Shown piece by piece: positions 29,320 through 64,000 of a DNA stretch of 64,000 nucleotides (position 1 is its first letter; each line of letters begins with the position of its first letter). The notes under the pieces were generated by a model that was not told where the DNA came from, did no database searches, and saw nothing but the letters and a program-made list of their open reading frames with translations. The translations under genes and the position numbers were made by a program. The stretch comes from Prochilodus magdalenae (lineage: Eukaryota; Chordata; Actinopteri; Characiformes; Prochilodontidae). The stretch spans positions 118,501 to 182,500 of the forward strand of contig JAMWET010003109.1 of the NCBI GenBank assembly GCA_024036415.1, read 5' to 3'.

Positions 29320-30400
29320 CTGCAGGCCACAGTGGCGGGTAAGTGAAGGCTGCGCCCTAGTTTGCGGCCAATCAGAGAATGTCTATGATCTGCTGGGGAG
29401 TGAGGAAAGCAGCAATGCGTAAACAAGCGCTGCGAACTCCTCCGCCCCTTTCACCGCCCCCCCAACACATCTTCCCCACTGAAACCAGTTCCGTATTTCG
29501 GCTCTCCTACTTTCTCATGTGACAACCGACTCGACCCCCCCTCCAAAAAAACCGCCCAGCCGAAAGCACACCATGAGACAGGACTGCTGATTTTCAGGGG
29601 GTAAGTAAAGGCTCTGGAAGTGGACGAGGCGATGGCGCGGCGTCTCGGCTTTCACGCGGTGCCTGTCGGTGCTAAAGTTTCGAGTGGGCTGGGAGAGCGT
29701 ATCGTGTGTCGTAGATCAAGTTGCCGTGAGCATGTGCTGGTGCCGGGGCTACATGACAGGTTAGTGATAGTTAGCGGTTTAGTGAGCGTTTCCTTTCTCC
29801 TGCTCTTCAAGTGGCGCACACATGCTAGCGCAGCGCGCCGGGCTTCAGAGGTTACGTTTACGGCTCAGCACGTTGTTCGCCGAGGGTTTTTAGATGACAG
29901 CTTTCTGCTGCAGGCGATCAGGCGGTGTTACAGAGCAGCGGGCTGGTAGATACGCACATCCTACGGCCAGCGGCGCGACGAGGACCTGTTTGTGTCATTT
30001 ATTAGAGTCGGTGATCATATGACGCGTCTGATTCCCTGGCTGCTGTGCTGTAATGGGGCTGTGTAAACTTTGGCCACCGTGTCTTCATTCTAGCCTAACT
30101 TTGAGCTCAGCACGGCGTGCCGTTAAGCTTTCCCCCTGCAGTCAAAACGTCTTTAGAGAACAGCTTTATCCCCCTCAGATACGCGGACAGCAGCTCTACC
30201 TGTACGCCACACCAGAAGCACTCGGAGTTTGGGGGATTAGACATACGGGATCTGCTGCTTCTGCTCCTGCTCGACTGCAGGCTGTGGGAGATGCCAGTTA
30301 CAGCCGTGAATGTCAGTAAAGTCTGAGTAACATCAGTTTCGGTTTGAGAGAGGGGGCGGGGCTTAGGCACACGATGACGTAGCACGCACCTGTACGGCTC
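29320..30400. promoter_or_regulatory. pcgf5: CpG-rich promoter region of pcgf5
   Basis: A sharp rise in G+C and CpG compared with the surrounding AT-rich DNA, with GC boxes at about 29438-29462 (ctccgcccc, caccgcccc) and 30350-30363 (gggggcgggg). A CRE-like tgacgt is at about 30375. There is no TATA box. The plus-strand open frame 29620-29949 lies beyond the exon 1 donor and has no recognisable motif. Confidence 0.7.
29455..29600 (+). other. pcgf5: Probable pcgf5 non-coding exon 1
   Basis: A strong donor (cagggg|gtaagt) at 29600/29601 inside the CpG island suggests the end of a 5' untranslated first exon. The 5' border is a guess, since TATA-less promoters start at many sites. Confidence 0.45.
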
Positions 30401-30509
30401 AAAGTTTGTCCTATGGATTTGTTACAGTCCGGAAAGACTAACCTGCATATTTCCAGAGTCAGGAGAAACAACTGATAGACTAAGAATGTCCTATATGAGC
30501 ATTAATACC

Positions 30510-31030
30510 TACAGTGCTGCACTGCAGGGGGACTTACAAGCTCAAGCTGAGAAATACAGGGGGTCATGGGGTTGGGGGTCCCCCTCATTAACTTCTTGGA
30601 CCCTCAATTCAATCAAAATTCGAGGTTGGTGAATGAAAATTAACTTACTTTGGTAATTGAAAATGAATTATGATGTTATGCTGTCATTGTCTAGCTGCTT
30701 CATGCCCGTTTGGTAAGCGCCTGGTTTTCTTTACTAACTAGAGATGCAGCACCGATATGCCTCAGGATGGCTCTGTAGTCTGTCACAGTCTAGCAATGGT
30801 AACCTTTGTTAAACTTTACAATACGCCATAGCATATTAGTGAATCTGAAAACTCTTAGTTAATGTGTGGAAGCATTACAAATCTAGAAAAGAAGAAGAAG
30901 AAGAAGAAGAAGAAAAAGAAGAAGAAGAAGAATTGTTAAACTAAAGATTTTCCATTGAAACTAACATCAGTGCTGCTATGGCAAGTAATGTATAGGACCC
31001 CCTGAGTTCCAAAGGGGTATTTTGCACACT
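30510..31030. repeat. Dispersed repeat, family F copy 2
   Basis: Shares ordered words with 18280-18550 and 52190-52600 (cttggaccc...tcaaaattc, agcaatggtaac, gaagcattacaaatctagaaaag, cagtgctgctatgg). It is interrupted by the GAA tract. Confidence 0.45.
30886..30932. repeat. (GAA)n tract, pcgf5 intron 1
   Basis: About 15 GAA/AAG units with two A-rich interruptions. It lies within a family F repeat copy. Confidence 0.95.
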
Positions 31031-31064
31031 GGACACCCACAACAACATGATGCTTGCAGTGTTA

Positions 31065-31102
31065 TACATACATACATACATACATACATACATACATACA
31101 TA
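31065..31102. repeat. (CATA)n microsatellite, left part
   Basis: Tetranucleotide array interrupted by the Tc1-like insertion; it continues at 31636-31680. Confidence 0.95.
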
Positions 31103-31635
31103 CAGGGGTTGGACAGTGAAACTGAAACACCTGTCATTTTAGTGTGGGAGGTCTCATGGCTAAATTGGACCAGCCTGGTGGCCAATCTTCATTAATTGCA
31201 CATTGCACCAGTAAGAGCAGAGTGTGAAGGTTCAGTTAGCAGGTAAGAGCACAGTTTTGCTCAAAATGCTGCAATGCACACAACATTATGGGTGACATGC
31301 CAGAGTTCAAAAGAGGACAAACTGTTGGTGCACGTCTTGCTGGCGCATCTGTGACCAAGACAGCAAGTCTTTGTGCTGTATCAAGAGCCACGGTATCCAG
31401 GGTAATGTCAGCATACCACCAAGAAGGACAAACCACATCCAACAGGATTAACTGTGGACGCAAGAGGAAGCTGTCTGAAAGGGATGTTCGGGTGCTAACC
31501 CGGATTGTATCCAAAAAACATAAAACCACGGCTGCCCAAATCACGCTGTACTGGCCGCAAAAGGAGGCCCTACACCATACTAATAAATGATTGTGGTCTA
31601 AAACCAGGTGTTTCAGTTTCATTGTCCAACCCCTG
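31103..31635 (+). mobile_element. Internally deleted Tc1-like element, young, in a CATA microsatellite
   Basis: 533 bp bounded by 31-bp terminal inverted repeats (31103-31133 and 31605-31635) that differ at one position and begin caggggttggacagtgaaac. TA target duplications are at 31101-31102 and 31636-31637. The plus-strand remnant from 31288 reads MPEFKRGQTVGARLAGASVT then KTASLCAVSRATVSRVMSAY, the first helix-turn-helix of a Tc1 transposase. It continues to KHKTTAAQITLYWP, and then the DDE catalytic part is missing. It can move only with a transposase supplied elsewhere. Confidence 0.9.
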
Positions 31636-31680
31636 TACATACATACATGCATACATACATACATACATACATACATACAT
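31636..31680. repeat. (CATA)n microsatellite, right part
   Basis: Continuation of the array at 31065-31102 beyond the Tc1-like insertion, with one catg variant. Confidence 0.95.
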
Positions 31681-31997
31681 TAGGGGTGTCAGAACATATC
31701 CATATATTTAAGCATTGCAGTATTATGTTTTGTGACACTGTATCAATTCTTAAAAATAAAGTATACCTTTTTAACCGATCCAAGTGCTCATTGGGCGAGA
31801 GGCAGGAAACGCCCAGATTGACAGTCCATCACAGGTTACCAATAAGTCTTCTGTAAAATCTAAAAATGAAATAATAAATACTTACAGGGGTAAATCAAGT
31901 CCAGCTGGACCGGGATACTATAAGAGTAAGAGAATAAGTAAGAGCAAATAAACAGAAACCCCGTTATTAAGCTCTGTTGTCTCTTTTTCCTCCACAG

Positions 31998-61847
<29,850 letters not shown>

Positions 61848-64000
61848 AAGGCTCGAGGCTCCTGCACTACTCCCAGCCCATCAACACACAGAACAGCGAA
61901 TGGATGTGCTGCACAGGAGCGGCTCAGACACACCACTCTGTTTTTAACCTCCGTTCTCTCACATTTTTTAAAAATCCATTCCTCTCCTAGAACTTTCTCA
62001 TTCCTCAAATTTCTCATCACCGCGGGGACTGTAACTCTCTGAGAGCTTGCTGACTCCCGCCCCAGTTTTTGCTAATAGGATGTTTGTTCGCCTTGTATGC
62101 TCCGTTTGGTGGTCCGGCAGCAGAACTGTTGACGTACACAGTTGTGGATCCAAGAAAATACTTCTGAAAGTGCTTTTAATTGTTATGTCAGTTGCTCGTA
62201 TCAGTAACTCTACTAGTGCCTTTTCCACACGTTCTGTTTCAGTGATTGATAGTCACTGATCCCAGCAGCCTTTTCCGTGCAGGTTTCGTTCATAGTTAAG
62301 ATACACAGTGGTGGCTCATCAGTCCCAAACACCTTTCATTATTATATTATTAGAATAAGCTACATTTGTCTATATCATACTCTTATTTACATCCCAAGCT
62401 GCCATACTGTAGCTGAGCCATGAAGGGCTGCAGTGTCTACAGTGTCTTTATTCCGATACCTTTGCAACAATGAAGGACACCTGGTTAGCAGGAGTGGAGA
62501 AAGCAAGTCTTCCACTACAGAAAAATGAACTTGATGTAATAGCGGTTAGTAAAAAGTGAACATCTAGAATTCAGAAAGCTCTTGGTTTTACAATTCCACA
62601 AATATACATTTTAATATAATTAAAATTTTGAGGGTTTTTTTCATTTATTTTGTATATAAAATCGCTAAAAGTGGTTTAATGTAAAATGGTTCGCTGTAGA
62701 TAAACTTACCGTCTCTGATGGCTTAACAGTGGTCAAGTTAAGTCATTTTTTTTTAATAACAGTGAAAGTAGATTAACAACAACGAAAGTAGTGTCAAGTA
62801 GCTTTACAGAAGATCCAGGGCCAGCTCCAAGTCCAAACGGACCAGCAGTGCTCCCAAAACTCCGAAACTCCCTAAGAGCAGGAGGAGCAAGCCTTAAGAG
62901 GGACGCTTCCTCTGGTCGACCCCAGACACAGCAAAATCAATATGAAGACGTGATATGATTTTACCAAATACAAAACCTTTAATACAAAAACAAGCCTCGA
63001 ACTGGGGTCACAATATCTACAGCACAAATATATAACCTTTTTATTCACTGGTCAATTCCAAGATCACCAGCAAACCCACACGCATCTTCTGAGTTTCTAT
63101 GGTGTTGTACTGGTGATAATACTGGTAGCTCTCCACATGCATGGGGTTTTTCATTGTAAATTTTTGGCCGAAATCTTATACCAACCTTATACAACACCAA
63201 AGCCAATACAATGCCTGAGCTTTGAGACAATACTTGTTGTCAGAAAGAAAGTTTTTTGAAAAACAAAAGACTTTTGGCCTTAAATGTAATTTTAAATACG
63301 TGCGTGGCGGAGATCTACATGCAGGGCAAACTACCCCCCAAGGACAACTTTTGTGACAGCTTTTTTAGATTCCCTGCTTTTGTACCCTCATCAACATTAC
63401 ATTTAAAAAGACACATGTAGGTTCACTTGTGGTTTTGGATTATTAACCAAATGGCTATATTTGTGTTGTAGACAGCGTGACCTCTAGTTCTTATCAACCC
63501 CAGTGTAAAGAAATCTGAATTGGCAAGTTTCTCTACAATAAACCACTTGACATCCAACCAAAAGTTATTTTGTTTACATCTAAACTCAACCATTTAATAG
63601 ACATTTAGTATTTAAGGGTTTCACTCCTCTTGAAACAAAACCTCATAATACTTGTACAGGAGAAGGAAAAGCATATTTCAGGAAGGAACCAGACTTTTTT
63701 CCAAATTATTTTCATTTCATTCCTCATTAATTTACACACAATGTGACAGACAACAGGCATTTTCACTTTACGTGCAAAACTAAAAACAATGACCAAAATA
63801 CTGGATTTAGTTCAGATAGCAGTGATATGAACCCCATGTATCAGAAATAGTAGCTTTGTAGGAGAAACAGTCTTAATCGTAATGTATGTTAATGTACAGC
63901 AGTTTTAATTGTTTTGACCTGTTTAAGTGATCAATTCGTCATTTGCACAGTGACATGTAAAAGTGACAGAACACTGCTATTCCCTGCAGCTCTGAATGGA
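61848..64000. other. pcgf5 3' UTR and downstream flank; no further gene
   Basis: The part next to the stop is presumably 3' UTR. 62960-63500 carries family D words (ggggtcacaatatctacagc, tatatttgtgttgtagacag). No coding exon seen up to the end of the window. Confidence 0.4.
62619..62624 (+). terminator. pcgf5: Candidate pcgf5 polyadenylation signal ATTAAA
   Basis: This is the first A(A/T)TAAA hexamer I saw after the stop, about 770 bp downstream. AATAAA at 63537-63542 is a distal alternative. No direct evidence favours either. Confidence 0.25.

Noticed and set aside
29620..29949. 109-codon frame in the pcgf5 CpG island
   Set aside because: Begins after the exon 1 donor; G+C-rich DNA lacks stops by chance, and no family resemblance is visible.

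Overview
The window is nuclear DNA of a ray-finned fish. It shows split genes with GT/AG introns, long AT-rich introns, many microsatellites, and decayed Tc1/mariner, hAT-like, L2-like and tRNA-derived elements. The dispersed repeats look most like those I know from otophysan fishes (characins, catfishes and relatives). That placement rests on recognition, not on a search.

Three protein-coding genes can be rebuilt exon by exon. (1) 1759-2887, plus strand: the last five exons of rpp30, the p30 protein subunit of RNase P/MRP; the 5' exons lie to the left of the window. (2) 9622-3512, minus strand: a complete nine-exon ankrd1 (cardiac ankyrin repeat protein, CARP), predicted 295 residues, with a TATA box and TEAD-type sites upstream. 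(3) About 29.4-61.85 kb, plus strand: pcgf5, with a CpG-rich promoter region, a probable non-coding first exon and eight coding exons predicting 235 residues (RING finger plus RAWUL domain, a PRC1.6-independent 'PCGF5-PRC1' type Polycomb subunit). The order rpp30-ankrd1-pcgf5 is the same as on human 10q23.31, so this is an old conserved block. rpp30 and ankrd1 converge and their predicted 3' ends overlap; ankrd1 and pcgf5 diverge across about 20 kb.

9.7-29.4 kb is intergenic. It holds a CCAAT-rich degenerate minisatellite (10.1-10.7 kb), an internally deleted Tc1-like copy (14.0-14.4 kb), a 230-bp CT tract (16.7 kb), copies of a palindromic repeat family, a hAT-like element (25.2-26.0 kb), a tRNA-derived SINE (26.4 kb) and a 27-bp minisatellite (27.1 kb). 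An isolated exon-like segment sits at 21575-21656 on the minus strand; its phase would allow splicing to ankrd1 exon 2.

The pcgf5 introns hold a young-looking Tc1-like MITE inserted into a CATA microsatellite (31.1-31.6 kb), long CA and TTC tracts, a decayed Tc1-like element with recognisable TIRs (41.4-42.4 kb), and in the 10.5-kb last intron a nested retrotransposon wreck: an L2/CR1-type element with SGNH esterase, endonuclease and RT remnants, split exactly after its GDFN motif by another L2 3' end. I found no RNA gene, CRISPR array or bacterial-type operon. I found no clearly undescribed system; the most interesting items are listed in the findings.
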